A stretch of 41,906 nucleotides of DNA from Marinobacter sp. (GCA_030149475.1 JASBRL010000145.1:1-41906), one strand, 5' to 3'; counted from the first letter of the stretch, positions 21,361 to 32,785 are shown. Notes: generated by a model not told the origin, from the letters alone. Translations and numbers: made by a program.

Positions 21361-22270
21361 GGAACGGCCTCCTTTGATCCTCAACGGATCCACTGTGTTG
21401 CTGTATCCATTGCGCTGACCGGCGCAGACCGCCGAAGGGGAACAGATGAATGCCGCGAAGCAGGGTGTCCGGGTTGTCCAGACAATACTGCACCAGCGCC
21501 TGCACCATGTCGTCCGGGGTCCAGGCACGAAGCAGCCGGGCGCTACCGGGGCGTTTAACGATCAGCCGGGCGGATGCCCCCACTCCGCACTGGGCGGCAT
21601 AGGCGAGCAGGGTCCTGATTTTTGCCGGACCGGCAAGGCCGATGTAAACCGGTACTTCTTCGAGGATGTTACCCAGGCTTTGCAGCCAGTCGATCACCAC
21701 GTTTGCGTCAAAAGTAAACTGGGTAACCACCCAAAGCCTGGTGGCCGTTGTCCGGGCATACTCACGCTTGTAGGTCAGTGCTTCAGCCAGCGTGGCCCGA
21801 TCAGCCATGGGGTGACCGTCCGGGTGGGCGGCCACCCCGATGCCGTGAAAGCGAAATTGCGACAGCAGTCCGGATTCGAAAACTGCCAGCGTGTCGGGGA
21901 AAGGTCCGGCCACTGAATCACTGTCGCCGGCGATCAGCAGCAAACGGTCGATACCGCTGTCCGCCAGCCCCGCCAGCCAGTCCCGCAATTGCCCGCGGCT
22001 TTGGGCCATGCGTGCAGGCACGTGTGGAACGGGCTGCATGCCTGCATCCAGTAAATGACGGCAGGCGGCCAGGGTATCGCTGAACTGTCCCCTGGGCAGG
22101 AACGGCACGTAGACACAGGTCCCAGCGGGCAGCAGGGTCTGAACATCAGCAGACTGCAGAATCTGGCGCGGCGTTGCCTCAATAGACGCAAGGCGCACAA
22201 GGGCCTGTAGCCGCGCTGCAGCCTCCTGGCCCGGAGGACTGAACGGCTGTTTTTCGCTCCCCGGCTTCAT
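21341..22270 (-). CDS. Divergent MetF-like methylenetetrahydrofolate reductase
   Basis: A 309-residue TIM-barrel protein resembling MetF only in key places. SIEATP near residue 30 matches the SFEFFPP block with the catalytic Glu, LLLIAGDSD matches the RGD block with the FAD-contacting Asp, and [14 protein letters not shown] corresponds to the conserved QxxFD segment. Sequence outside these blocks is unusual. It is placed between a GcvT-like methyltransferase and fhs, the order seen for ligM-metF-ligH in lignin-derived O-demethylation. It therefore probably oxidises 5-methyl-THF to methylene-THF rather than serving methionine synthesis. The start at 22270 (MKPGSEKQ) lies 73 bases after the upstream gene, with GGGA before it. 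The open frame extends to 22390. Confidence 0.75.
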   Translation of the reverse strand: MKPGSEKQPFSPPGQEAAARLQALVRLASIEATPRQILQSADVQTLLPAGTCVYVPFLPRGQFSDTLAACRHLLDAGMQPVPHVPARMAQSRGQLRDWLAGLADSGIDRLLLIAGDSDSVAGPFPDTLAVFESGLLSQFRFHGIGVAAHPDGHPMADRATLAEALTYKREYARTTATRLWVVTQFTFDANVVIDWLQSLGNILEEVPVYIGLAGPAKIRTLLAYAAQCGVGASARLIVKRPGSARLLRAWTPDDMVQALVQYCLDNPDTLLRGIHLFPFGGLRRSAQWIQQHSGSVEDQRRPFHESSVQ

Positions 22271-22343
22271 GGTGGTGTATCCCGTTGCAAGCGGTAAGGG
22301 GCTGGCCGGGCGGGCGTTGTTATTACCTGCCCGGCCGGTTCGG

Positions 22344-23705
22344 TCAATCGGCGAAGTCGATACCTTTCGCCCGGGCCCGTTCGCGGGCATTGGGATTCAC
22401 CGATGGCCGGAAGGGCACGTTTACCACCTCTGCCCCGACGTCGGTTGAGCCGTCCGCGGCGGCGTACTCAATGGGTAGGTGAACGGTCAGGTGGGTACCA
22501 ACGGTTCGCAACTCAAACGGTACATAGGCCAGCGCGATGTTGGTCTCCAGCTCTGGTGAGTACCAGGGCGAGGTCACATAACCTACCGGCTCACCGCCAT
22601 CGGCCTGGCTGATCAGCCAGAAATCGTTGGCGTAGTCGGTAACCTGGCCGCCGCCGAAACGAATACCGACCATGGTGTGGCTGAACGGCGGATGTCCGGC
22701 ATCCAGTTGCTCGCGAACTGTCTCCAGCTTCTGCTTGCCGATGTAGTCCGCTTCCTTGTTGCGGGGCACCTGATAGGCCAGATTGCACTGGAACGGCAGG
22801 GTTTCGAGGTCCACATCCTGACCCCAGGAGAGGATGCCCGCCGCAATACGGCGATGGTGGGCCGGTGCGACCACGCGAAGGTTGTGGGCCTTGCCGGCGG
22901 CCAGTACCGTGTACCACAGGTCTTCCGCGTATCTGGTGGCGTCCTTGAGGTAGATCTCGTAGCCTTTTTCGCCGGTAAAGCCGGTCTGCGAAACGATGAC
23001 GTCATGGCCGTCCACCTGGCCTTCCATCAGGCCATAGTAGGGGATGTCCCTGACTGCTTCGCCGAACAGGTCCACCATCAATGCTTCCGATTTCGGGCCC
23101 TGAATCTGCACCGGCGCCACGTCAATTTCGGCGATCGTCACGTTAAATGCCATGCCCTGGTTGACACCCCGAAGCCACAGTTCCAGATCGCTGTCGGACA
23201 GTGAGAACCAGAATTCATCGTCCGCAATCCGGAGCAGCACCGGGTCGTTGATGATGCCGCCCTCCTCATTGCACAGGATGACGTACTTGCCCCGCATGGG
23301 TTTGATTCTGGTGGCGTCCCGGGTGATCACATAATTGACAAAACGTTCGGCGTCAGGCCCCTTGACCTGAATTTGTCGTTCAACCGCCACGTTCCACAGC
23401 GTGACGTCGTGAATCAGTGACTCGTATTCCACCATGGCGCCACCCTCCTCGGGGAGAACATAACCGCGTGGGTGGTACATGCGGTTGTACACGGTGGCGC
23501 GCCAGCAGCCGGCCTCGAATGCCAGGTGCCAGTAGGGTGACTTGCGAACCCGGGTGGAGATCAGCATTTCCACCGGCGTGGGGCCGGACTGGCGCAGGTT
23601 GACAGGTACCCGGCGATCGGCCTGATCAACGGACTCGGGCTGGCGGGCCGCACCGGCGCGCTGCCGCAGATAGTCCAGCGGTGACTCTTTGAATTTTACG
23701 GCCAT
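22344..23705 (-). CDS. GcvT/DmdA/LigM-like tetrahydrofolate-dependent methyltransferase (demethylase)
   Basis: A 453-residue GcvT-fold protein, longer than aminomethyltransferase GcvT or DMSP demethylase DmdA (about 365) and close in length to the O-demethylases LigM/DesA. Visible GcvT elements are the early Tyr/Arg-rich segment, VQIQGPKSEALMVDLF, SQTGFTGEKGYEIYLKD (the family GYTGExGYE block) and the late GFIGKxAL-like NKEADYIGKQKLE. The expected reaction is transfer of a methyl from an N-, O- or S-methyl substrate to THF, giving 5-methyl-THF for the MetF-like neighbour. The start at 23705 (MAVKFKESP) is preferred because GAGGGGAG lies upstream. First gene of the operon; a true glycine cleavage role is unlikely because no gcvH or gcvP is near. 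Confidence 0.8.
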   Translation of the reverse strand: MAVKFKESPLDYLRQRAGAARQPESVDQADRRVPVNLRQSGPTPVEMLISTRVRKSPYWHLAFEAGCWRATVYNRMYHPRGYVLPEEGGAMVEYESLIHDVTLWNVAVERQIQVKGPDAERFVNYVITRDATRIKPMRGKYVILCNEEGGIINDPVLLRIADDEFWFSLSDSDLELWLRGVNQGMAFNVTIAEIDVAPVQIQGPKSEALMVDLFGEAVRDIPYYGLMEGQVDGHDVIVSQTGFTGEKGYEIYLKDATRYAEDLWYTVLAAGKAHNLRVVAPAHHRRIAAGILSWGQDVDLETLPFQCNLAYQVPRNKEADYIGKQKLETVREQLDAGHPPFSHTMVGIRFGGGQVTDYANDFWLISQADGGEPVGYVTSPWYSPELETNIALAYVPFELRTVGTHLTVHLPIEYAAADGSTDVGAEVVNVPFRPSVNPNARERARAKGIDFAD

Positions 23706-26401
<2,696 letters not shown>

Positions 26402-26413
26402 CCGCGGGGCCAG

Positions 26414-26450
26414 GGCCTGGCATCCTCCGCCAAGGGAGGTTGCCCAGGCC
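26414..26450 (+). terminator. Candidate terminator hairpin after katG
   Basis: A long interrupted stem: GGCCTGG (26414-26420) pairs with CCAGGCC (26444-26450), and inside it CCTCC (26424-26428) pairs with GGAGG (26435-26439). It begins 13 bases after the katG stop. There is no T-run directly behind it, so termination is plausible but not certain. Confidence 0.45.
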
Positions 26451-26576
26451 TGCACTGACGTAAAATAATCCCTTGACCCGGCACTCCGGCACTGTGCCAC
26501 AGCGTCCCGGTTCAGGTTGGCGGCGGTTTCGGTCCGGTCGTCGGATGTGAAACCTTGCCTTTGTCTATAACCACAC

Positions 26577-26604
26577 TTATCAACACACTTTCCGCAGTTG
26601 ATAA
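26577..26604. repeat. Inverted repeat TTATCAAC/GTTGATAA in spacer
   Basis: Eight-base perfect arms at 26577-26584 and 26597-26604 around a 12-base loop. The right arm starts a near-duplicate with a 19-base step: GATAACTCGGGCC at 26600-26612 and GATAACTCTGGCC at 26619-26631. It looks like a regulator binding site for the downstream oxidoreductase gene or a remnant repeat. The left arm resembles a DnaA box with one mismatch, but one such match is not evidence for an origin. Confidence 0.5.
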
Positions 26605-26656
26605 CTCGGGCCTCAGTCGATAACTCTGGCCGTATCCGCAATGAGCCACGTTGTAT

Positions 26657-26686
26657 CGAATTGCGGCACCACGAATTGCGGCACCA
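26657..26686. repeat. Exact 15-base tandem duplication
   Basis: CGAATTGCGGCACCA occurs twice head to tail (26657-26671 and 26672-26686) in the 385-base spacer between katG and the MDR oxidoreductase. The spacer holds no gene; apart from the hairpin and the repeats nothing else was identified. A recent slippage duplication or a doubled regulator site are both possible. Confidence 0.8.
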
Positions 26687-26786
26687 GGCCGGACCGGACC
26701 TCCTATGTGATGACGTCGGGCCGGGCCCAGGTAAAAGTTTGTTATCATCCCTGAACAGGACATTCGTTCATCCGAGGAGGTCAGCC

Positions 26787-27959
26787 ATGAGTTCCGACTC
26801 CGTTGCAGACACCGTTCCGGGCACAATGGCCGCGATGCTGCTGACAGGTCACGGTGACGTCGACAAGCTGGTTTATCACCAGGACGTTCCCACCCCGGAA
26901 GCCGGCCCGGGTGAGGTGCTGGTCCGGGTGACCGCGACCGCCAAGAACAACACGGATCGCAAGGCCCGGGAAGGACTCTACCCTACCCGGGACAAAGGCG
27001 AGGTAACCTCGTTTGCCATGGGAGGCTCACCAACGCTGACCTTCCCCCGCATTCAGGGCGCTGATGTGGTGGGACGCGTGGTGGCCGTGGGCGAGGGCGT
27101 CGACCCGGCCCGGCTGGGCGAGCGAGGCCTGCTGGATTTCAATCTGTATGCCGATGATCATCCCGACCTCAATCTGACGCCGGATTACTACGGCCACGGG
27201 GCCGACGGCGGCTATGCCGAATACATTGCGGTGCCTTCGGACCAGTTCCATACCGTAAACAATGGCGAACTGGCGGATGCGGAGTTGGCGGCCATGGGGA
27301 TGTGTTCGTACCAGACCGCCTACCACATGATGACCTCGGCGCGGATCAGGGCCGGCGAACGCGTGCTGGTGACCGGAGCCAGCGGTGGCGTGGGCACCGC
27401 ACTGATCCAGTTGTGCCGGATACTGGGCGCTATCCCCTATGCCCTCAGTCAGCGGGAGAAGGCCGACGCGTTGATGGCGCTGGGCGCCGAGGCTGTGCTG
27501 GACCGGCATGATATGAGCAATTTTGCCGATCAGGTGATGGCGGCCACCGGTGGCGAGCCGATTGATGCAGTCATGGACCTGGTCGGCGGTGAGATGACGG
27601 ACCGGTTCATTGACACCATGATCGTCGACATGAACCGCCGCCAGGATTATCCGCGCCTGAGCATCGCCGGGGCCAGCGGTGGCAACCTCAGTGAAATCAT
27701 GTGGACACGGATCTATCTGTACCAGGTGCAGATTTTCGGGGTGTCGCACGGTACCCGGACCGAAGCCCGGCAGTTGGTGGAGTGGATCCGCAGCGGTGAG
27801 CTCAGGCCGGTGCTGCATGCCACCTTCAAACTGTCAGAGTTGCACGAGGCCGAGCGCTATTTCATCAACCGTGGCGGGGACTATCTGGGCAAGATCGTGA
27901 TTGTGCCTGATTCCCAGTGGCCGGCGCACGGGGCGCCGTTCGCGCGGTCCGGCCACTGA
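26787..27959 (+). CDS. MDR-family (zinc-independent) NAD(P)H quinone oxidoreductase-like protein
   Basis: A 390-residue medium-chain dehydrogenase. The N-terminal GroES-like part (GPGEVLVRVTATAKNNTDRKAREG) lacks the cysteines and histidines of zinc alcohol dehydrogenases, and the nucleotide-binding loop is VLVTGASGGVGTALIQL. The substrate binding pocket cannot be assigned, but quinone oxidoreductase or enoyl reductase activity with NAD(P)H is the family norm. ATG at 26787 is supported by GAGGAGG seven bases upstream; the frame is open to 26598 without such support. It lies convergent with the EAL gene, with only eight bases between stops and no room for a terminator in the gap. Confidence 0.85.
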   Translation: MSSDSVADTVPGTMAAMLLTGHGDVDKLVYHQDVPTPEAGPGEVLVRVTATAKNNTDRKAREGLYPTRDKGEVTSFAMGGSPTLTFPRIQGADVVGRVVAVGEGVDPARLGERGLLDFNLYADDHPDLNLTPDYYGHGADGGYAEYIAVPSDQFHTVNNGELADAELAAMGMCSYQTAYHMMTSARIRAGERVLVTGASGGVGTALIQLCRILGAIPYALSQREKADALMALGAEAVLDRHDMSNFADQVMAATGGEPIDAVMDLVGGEMTDRFIDTMIVDMNRRQDYPRLSIAGASGGNLSEIMWTRIYLYQVQIFGVSHGTRTEARQLVEWIRSGELRPVLHATFKLSELHEAERYFINRGGDYLGKIVIVPDSQWPAHGAPFARSGH

Positions 27960-27967
27960 ACGGAGTT

Positions 27968-30538
27968 TCAGGTTGCCACTGGCAATGTTCGTGCCCAGTC
28001 GAAAAACGTGTCCAGAGGCATGGGTCTGGCGAGGTAGTAGCCTTGCACCCGGTTGCAACCGAGCTTCTCCAGAAGCGACAGGGCCTGGGCATTCTCAATG
28101 CCTTCGGCCACCGTCTCAAGGTTCAGTGAGTGCGCCAGTTTGATGGTGCTCTCCACAATCCACAGGTCGTTCTGGTTCGAGCACACATCCCGGATAAAAC
28201 TGCGATCAATCTTCAGTTCGTGGATCGGCAGGCGGCTGAGGTAAGCCAGTGACGAATAGCCCGTTCCAAAGTCGTCCAGCGCGATTCGGCCGCCGCTGTC
28301 GGCGATGGCCCGCAATGAACGTATGACCGTGTCCATGTTGTGAGTCATACAGGTTTCGGTTACCTCGAAGATCATCCGCTCCATCGGCACCGCGCGGGCC
28401 TGTGCACCGGCCAGCAGGCTGGCAACAAAACTCTCGCTGGCCAGGTTCTGGATCGACAGGTTGACGCTGCAGGTGATGGCCAGCCCCTGTGCGTTCAGCC
28501 GTTCCATGGTGTCCCAGGATCGTTCGAGCACAAATCGCGACAGCAGGTCCATCAGGCCGGCGTTTTCAGCGATATCGATAAACTCCAGCGTCGGAACCTG
28601 ACCAAACTGCGGGCTGTCCCAGCGCAGTAGCAGTTCGGCTCCGGCCAACTGGTGATCGGACGCATTCATTTGCGGTTGCAGGTACAGATCCAGCTCGCCG
28701 GAACTGATTGCCGAGGGCAGTGCACTCAGCAGAGCGAGCCGACGTCGGGCATACGCGGAGATTTCGGTGTTGTAGATCTGAATCGGAACATTGTCGCGGG
28801 CGCTGCTGCCCCGGGCAGCGGACGCATTCTGCGTCAATGTCTCTATGGTTGACCCATGATCGGGATAGATCGCCACGCCGCAATCCAGGTTTCGGAACAG
28901 CGGCATTTTGACCGTGTTCACCGAAATTTCGTGGTAACCCACCAACTGCTCGATATACGCCTCAAGAGGTGCCTGAAACCGGGTCAGGTCGATCAGGAAG
29001 GCCACCGAGCCGAACTCGGGTATCGCTACATGGGCCGAACCCTGACGTTTCAGGCAGATCACCACTGACGATTCGGTCAGCGCATGGTTCAGTTTGTTGA
29101 CCAGTTGACGAAACATGTCTTCCGCCAGGTTGTGGCCCATGCTTGAGGCAATTTCCTTGATCTGGGGATAGTGTACAAGCACCAGCGCGACCTGGGTGTC
29201 CTCCTGTATGATTTTCTGCAGCCGCTGGTTGAGCAGGGCGTCGTTCGGCATTCCGGTCGACGAGTCGTGCATGGCCTGTTCGAGCGTTTCCAGTTCCAGC
29301 TTGCGAACCTGTCGCTCCGCTTCCTGTTGCCGATGCAGAGCATCGATCTTGTGGGTTCGCTCTTCTTTGATCCGGTGCGCCAGAGCGAACGACAGCAACA
29401 GCACCTCTGCCGCCGACCCCACCTGAATGGTGTAATTGGTGAGTGTGTTCACCGGCAACAGGTTGAACACATTCAACAGGTACAGGCAAACGCCCGTCGC
29501 AAAAGCTGCCCACGCCAGCACAAAATAACGTGCGATGACGACCCCGCTCATCAGACTGGCGACGCCAGCGGTGATCAGCAGGGTAATCACCAGGCCGCCC
29601 AACAGGCCTGCCAGTTGCGCGCTGTACAACGGATCGACCAGGGTGTAGGCAATCAGCAGCGCCGCCAGCACGGCTGTGCCCCTCATGATGCTGTCGAGCC
29701 GGGTGGAAAAACCGGGCCACCGCAGGAAGCTGCGGGCGAACAGTAGCGCCCAGAATGACAGCAAGCCGGTGCTGATGGGTAAGGTATAGCGGGTCAGCCC
29801 GGGCATGTGGGGCCAGACAACCGCCGGCCCCAGGCCGGAAATGCTCAGCATCAGCACACCCAGGGAGGCCAGAAAGAGTACATAGTAGCCGTACGCCGGG
29901 TCGCGAATGGACAGAAACAGAAACAGGTTGTAGACCACCAGTGCAAACAGGATGCCGAAATAGATGCCCCAGTACAGGCTGTGTGAGGAATACTTGTCGA
30001 ACAGGTAATCTTCACGCCACAGTTCGACCGGGACCTGTAACGAGGTAGATGACCGGGCGCGCAGAACCAGTTCCAGGTGTCCGGACAGATTGGCGGGCAG
30101 TGGCAGCCTGACCATGTAGCTGCTGTTTTGCGATGAGTCCTGAACGGCCTGCCCGCTACGGGTGTGGTAAACCGCCGGCAACTGACCATCCTGCAATACG
30201 TAGAGGTCTACGTTTTCCAGCAGAGCATAGGGGATAACCAGATACCAGGGCTGGCTGGTCAGGCGGGGTATGTCGATCGAGGTTTTCAGCCAGACGGGAT
30301 GGTTGGTGAACCCGAGGTTGAGTACGCCATTCTCCGTTTTCTGGTGCCAGCGTCCCGGCTGCAACCGCAGCATCTGCTCGAGGTTCCGGTTCCCCGTGGT
30401 GTCAATCGCGTAGCTCAGCCGGTCGTTCAGATCATAATGACCGGCGTCACCGGTTATTCTGACGTCCGCCCCATAGGCGGCCGAGGTCGCCAAGAGTACC
30501 GACAGGGCAATTGCAAACGCAGACCTCAACGACTTCAT
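27968..30538 (-). CDS. 7TMR-DISM sensor with degenerate GGDEF and EAL c-di-GMP phosphodiesterase
   Basis: An 856-residue membrane protein: signal peptide (1-24, ending AAYGA), periplasmic 7TMR-DISMED2 domain (about 40-180), seven membrane helices (about 187-385), a short coiled coil, a GGDEF-like domain (about 400-590) and an EAL domain (about 610-850). The GGDEF motif is lost (EFGSV in its place), so no cyclase activity is expected. The EAL domain keeps the main catalytic blocks: GAELLLRW, SVNLSIQNL, FEVTE, DDFGTGYSSL, KIDRSF, AEGIE and VQGYYLARP. It should therefore hydrolyse c-di-GMP in response to a periplasmic ligand, which in this family may be a carbohydrate-like compound. Its gene starts 19 bases after the PilZ-domain gene, so the two are very likely one operon. 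Confidence 0.88.
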   Translation of the reverse strand: MKSLRSAFAIALSVLLATSAAYGADVRITGDAGHYDLNDRLSYAIDTTGNRNLEQMLRLQPGRWHQKTENGVLNLGFTNHPVWLKTSIDIPRLTSQPWYLVIPYALLENVDLYVLQDGQLPAVYHTRSGQAVQDSSQNSSYMVRLPLPANLSGHLELVLRARSSTSLQVPVELWREDYLFDKYSSHSLYWGIYFGILFALVVYNLFLFLSIRDPAYGYYVLFLASLGVLMLSISGLGPAVVWPHMPGLTRYTLPISTGLLSFWALLFARSFLRWPGFSTRLDSIMRGTAVLAALLIAYTLVDPLYSAQLAGLLGGLVITLLITAGVASLMSGVVIARYFVLAWAAFATGVCLYLLNVFNLLPVNTLTNYTIQVGSAAEVLLLSFALAHRIKEERTHKIDALHRQQEAERQVRKLELETLEQAMHDSSTGMPNDALLNQRLQKIIQEDTQVALVLVHYPQIKEIASSMGHNLAEDMFRQLVNKLNHALTESSVVICLKRQGSAHVAIPEFGSVAFLIDLTRFQAPLEAYIEQLVGYHEISVNTVKMPLFRNLDCGVAIYPDHGSTIETLTQNASAARGSSARDNVPIQIYNTEISAYARRRLALLSALPSAISSGELDLYLQPQMNASDHQLAGAELLLRWDSPQFGQVPTLEFIDIAENAGLMDLLSRFVLERSWDTMERLNAQGLAITCSVNLSIQNLASESFVASLLAGAQARAVPMERMIFEVTETCMTHNMDTVIRSLRAIADSGGRIALDDFGTGYSSLAYLSRLPIHELKIDRSFIRDVCSNQNDLWIVESTIKLAHSLNLETVAEGIENAQALSLLEKLGCNRVQGYYLARPMPLDTFFDWARTLPVAT

Positions 30539-30557
30539 AACGTTCTACCTGCTGGGG

Positions 30558-31886
30558 TTACTCCTCAAGCGGTCGGATCAGGCGGCCGGCAAACCCCATG
30601 GTCTCTGCCTGTCGGCAGAACGATAAAAAGTCACTGCCGTCCAGATCCGGTCGCTGAACCAGAACCAGCGCCTCCACCAGACACCCGGGGATGGCGCGGT
30701 TATTCCACGCCGGCATGCGCGGCCACATCAGGAATTCGTCGTGTGACAGCACAACTTTTTCCACCGTGATACCGTTCGCTCTTAACCGCTCACGTGCCGT
30801 CAGACTGATGCACGGATGGGTGTCATCGGCAATCATCGAACCGGCCGGCATGTGCTGGTAAAACTCCAGAACCACATCGCCGTGATGGGTCAGGCCAATA
30901 TACAGATGCTCATTGTGCAGATGCGTCACGTCGGCTGTTCGCAATATCGTGCCCTGGCCAGTATCGGTTTCAGTCTCTTCCCGGTAGCGGGGATCAAGGG
31001 CGACCACCCGGTCGTACAGATTGGTGAGGTCCTCGCACACCGCATTGCCGATACGCCCGGCGCCACCGAGCACAACGATACTGCGGTACTGCGCGTACTC
31101 GGGCCGTTCGCGCATCTGCCGGGCGACATCCCAGATCATGTATCGCGTGCCCAGGCTTCCCTCGACCAGGGGTGCGGTTATGTCGATTCCCGCTTTTTGC
31201 ACAAAATTGGGCAGCCGCCCCACCAGGGCAATACGCTCCACGTCGGGAAAGTCCCTGTGTAACTCATCAATATAGTCCCGAACTTTCTGTGAGTCTGCCT
31301 GCAGGGTATTTTCCAATGATTGTGAGGCGACCAGCAGGCCGCGCGTATTCTGATTACGAATAAAACCCAGCACCAGGTTGGGCGGCATGAGCCGGACCAG
31401 GCCCGGGGTAAAATAGGTTTCCGCATCCTTCTCATTACCGTATACCGCAAAGACAAACCGTGGCCGGACCAAGGCAATGATCAGTGGTCGCAGCCAGGTA
31501 TTGGCCGCCAGTACTCCGAAACGGCGGGCATTCTGCCAGAGCAGGCGCTTGCTGCGGACGTATCGTCGTCGCCATCCCCGCGCGCTGGTAACCAGTCGGT
31601 GCAGTTCATGATCGGACAGCGGTTCACGAACCAGCGTCAGTCCGATATCCGATTTCCCGACGTAGGCCACGGTTGCCGTCAGGGCGTTATCGCCGGTCTC
31701 TCCAAAACGGATGTCGATGTTTTCGCCGGGCTCGACAAACAGGCGACTGGGTCGCTTCAGGCGCAACTCATTGACTGAAATATCGTAGGCGGTGGTTTCC
31801 AGAGTGGCGTTTGCAAAGCTCAGGTTGACAGGAATGCCTGTGCGGGACCGGCTGCGCCGACGTCGCTCCTTATGCGCTGTTTTCAT
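30558..31886 (-). CDS. PilZ domain fused to a Rossmann-like NAD(P)-binding domain
   Basis: A 442-residue protein of unfamiliar architecture. Residues about 8-105 resemble a PilZ c-di-GMP receptor: an Arg-rich start (ERRRRSRSR, fitting RxxxR), then YDISVNEL, where the usual DxSxxG ends in Glu instead of Gly. The rest (about 150-430) looks like a Rossmann-fold dehydrogenase-type domain with a glycine-rich loop at about residues 268-280 (IVVLGGAGRIGNAV) and an acidic residue after the next strand (VVALDPR). No known enzyme could be named. The start at 31886 (MKTAHKERRRR) has AAGGAAGG immediately upstream, and a TATAAT box lies 74 bases upstream; the frame is open to 32012. The EAL gene follows after 19 bases. 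A c-di-GMP-controlled redox or sensing protein is inferred. Confidence 0.7.
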   Translation of the reverse strand: MKTAHKERRRRSRSRTGIPVNLSFANATLETTAYDISVNELRLKRPSRLFVEPGENIDIRFGETGDNALTATVAYVGKSDIGLTLVREPLSDHELHRLVTSARGWRRRYVRSKRLLWQNARRFGVLAANTWLRPLIIALVRPRFVFAVYGNEKDAETYFTPGLVRLMPPNLVLGFIRNQNTRGLLVASQSLENTLQADSQKVRDYIDELHRDFPDVERIALVGRLPNFVQKAGIDITAPLVEGSLGTRYMIWDVARQMRERPEYAQYRSIVVLGGAGRIGNAVCEDLTNLYDRVVALDPRYREETETDTGQGTILRTADVTHLHNEHLYIGLTHHGDVVLEFYQHMPAGSMIADDTHPCISLTARERLRANGITVEKVVLSHDEFLMWPRMPAWNNRAIPGCLVEALVLVQRPDLDGSDFLSFCRQAETMGFAGRLIRPLEE

Positions 31887-31959
31887 TGCCTTCCTTTCGA
31901 GTAGTTTGGTCACTGTATCAGCCAAGTCACCAGTCTGAACCAATCCGCAGTCTTCCGCC

Positions 31960-31965
31960 ATTATA
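31960..31965 (-). promoter_or_regulatory. Candidate -10 box (TATAAT) of the PilZ-EAL operon
   Basis: The minus strand reads a perfect TATAAT here, 74 bases upstream of the PilZ-domain start. No good -35 hexamer stands at 16-18 bases. A G8 tract at 32028-32035 lies further upstream in the same 260-base spacer, which has no other gene-like content. Confidence 0.4.
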
Positions 31966-32146
31966 AAACAATGACCTGAAAGCGATTTGTGAAATACGGC
32001 AAGACACTTCACCCGATATTGACCGGCGGGGGGGGAGCAAGACTATCCGGGCACTCCGTCCGGTCTGTCATCCGGCCTTGTCTTTCATGAGCCAGATAAG
32101 GGCGTCACCCGGTCAGGGGTGGTGTATCCCGGCACTTCCTCAAGGC

Positions 32147-32773
32147 TCACTGTGGACACCTGGCGCCGGTGTCGATCCAGGCCTGGGTCAGTTCGCCAAA
32201 CAGTGTCTGCGACCCGGGCGCCGGTTGCCGGCCCTTGCCAGGGTGCCAGCCCCAGCCGACCAGCCCGTCACTGGCGTTGTGCTTCTGCAGTTCAGCCAGG
32301 GTCATGTGGCTGCGCTCCGGGTCTTTCAGTTGCTGACAGATCTGCGCCAGGCTCTTGCCCACCCAGCCCTGTTCGGCCGGGGCCAGGCGCCAGGCCGGGT
32401 TCCCCGGAATCGACCCCTCGCCAGTGACGAACGGCATGTTCTCTTTGCCGTGGCAGGTGGAGCAGCGCATACCGGGCGCGCCCATGCCTCCAGCACCGCG
32501 GACAACCGGCGGCTGATGGATGTGCATGGCCATACCCTGACGGGGACTGTCGCCCCGTGGGTGGCAGTTGCTGCAGCGAGGGTGGGTGAATACCTTGCCC
32601 ATTTCCTCGAACAGCGCTACCGAGCGGGCGTCCTTGTCCTTGATCGACTCGAAGGCCGCCGGCGCCTTGAGGGACTCGGCGGGTGCATCAGCAGCACTGG
32701 CGGTTTCCAGTGCCAGTCCGGCAATGGTCGCCAGCAGCACGGTGCCGGCCAGGGTAAACAGAATCCGTTTCAT
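32147..32773 (-). CDS. Periplasmic dihaem cytochrome c
   Basis: A 208-residue protein with a signal peptide (about 1-27, ending ASA-AD) and two c-type haem motifs, CSNCH at 67-71 and CSTCH at 104-108. Its gene is the third of a tightly spaced unit: 12 bases after the molybdopterin subunit, with GAGGAG before the start. It is probably the electron acceptor of that molybdenum hydroxylase in the periplasm. Cytochromes in isoquinoline oxidoreductase and aldehyde dehydrogenase clusters serve the same purpose. The specific partner is inferred from the operon. Confidence 0.87.
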   Translation of the reverse strand: MKRILFTLAGTVLLATIAGLALETASAADAPAESLKAPAAFESIKDKDARSVALFEEMGKVFTHPRCSNCHPRGDSPRQGMAMHIHQPPVVRGAGGMGAPGMRCSTCHGKENMPFVTGEGSIPGNPAWRLAPAEQGWVGKSLAQICQQLKDPERSHMTLAELQKHNASDGLVGWGWHPGKGRQPAPGSQTLFGELTQAWIDTGARCPQ

Positions 32774-32785
32774 GGGCGGGTCTCC

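Noticed and set aside
26577..26585. DnaA box or replication origin
   Set aside because: A single one-mismatch match to TTATCCACA without a cluster, an AT-rich unwinding element or dnaA/dnaN/gidA neighbours.
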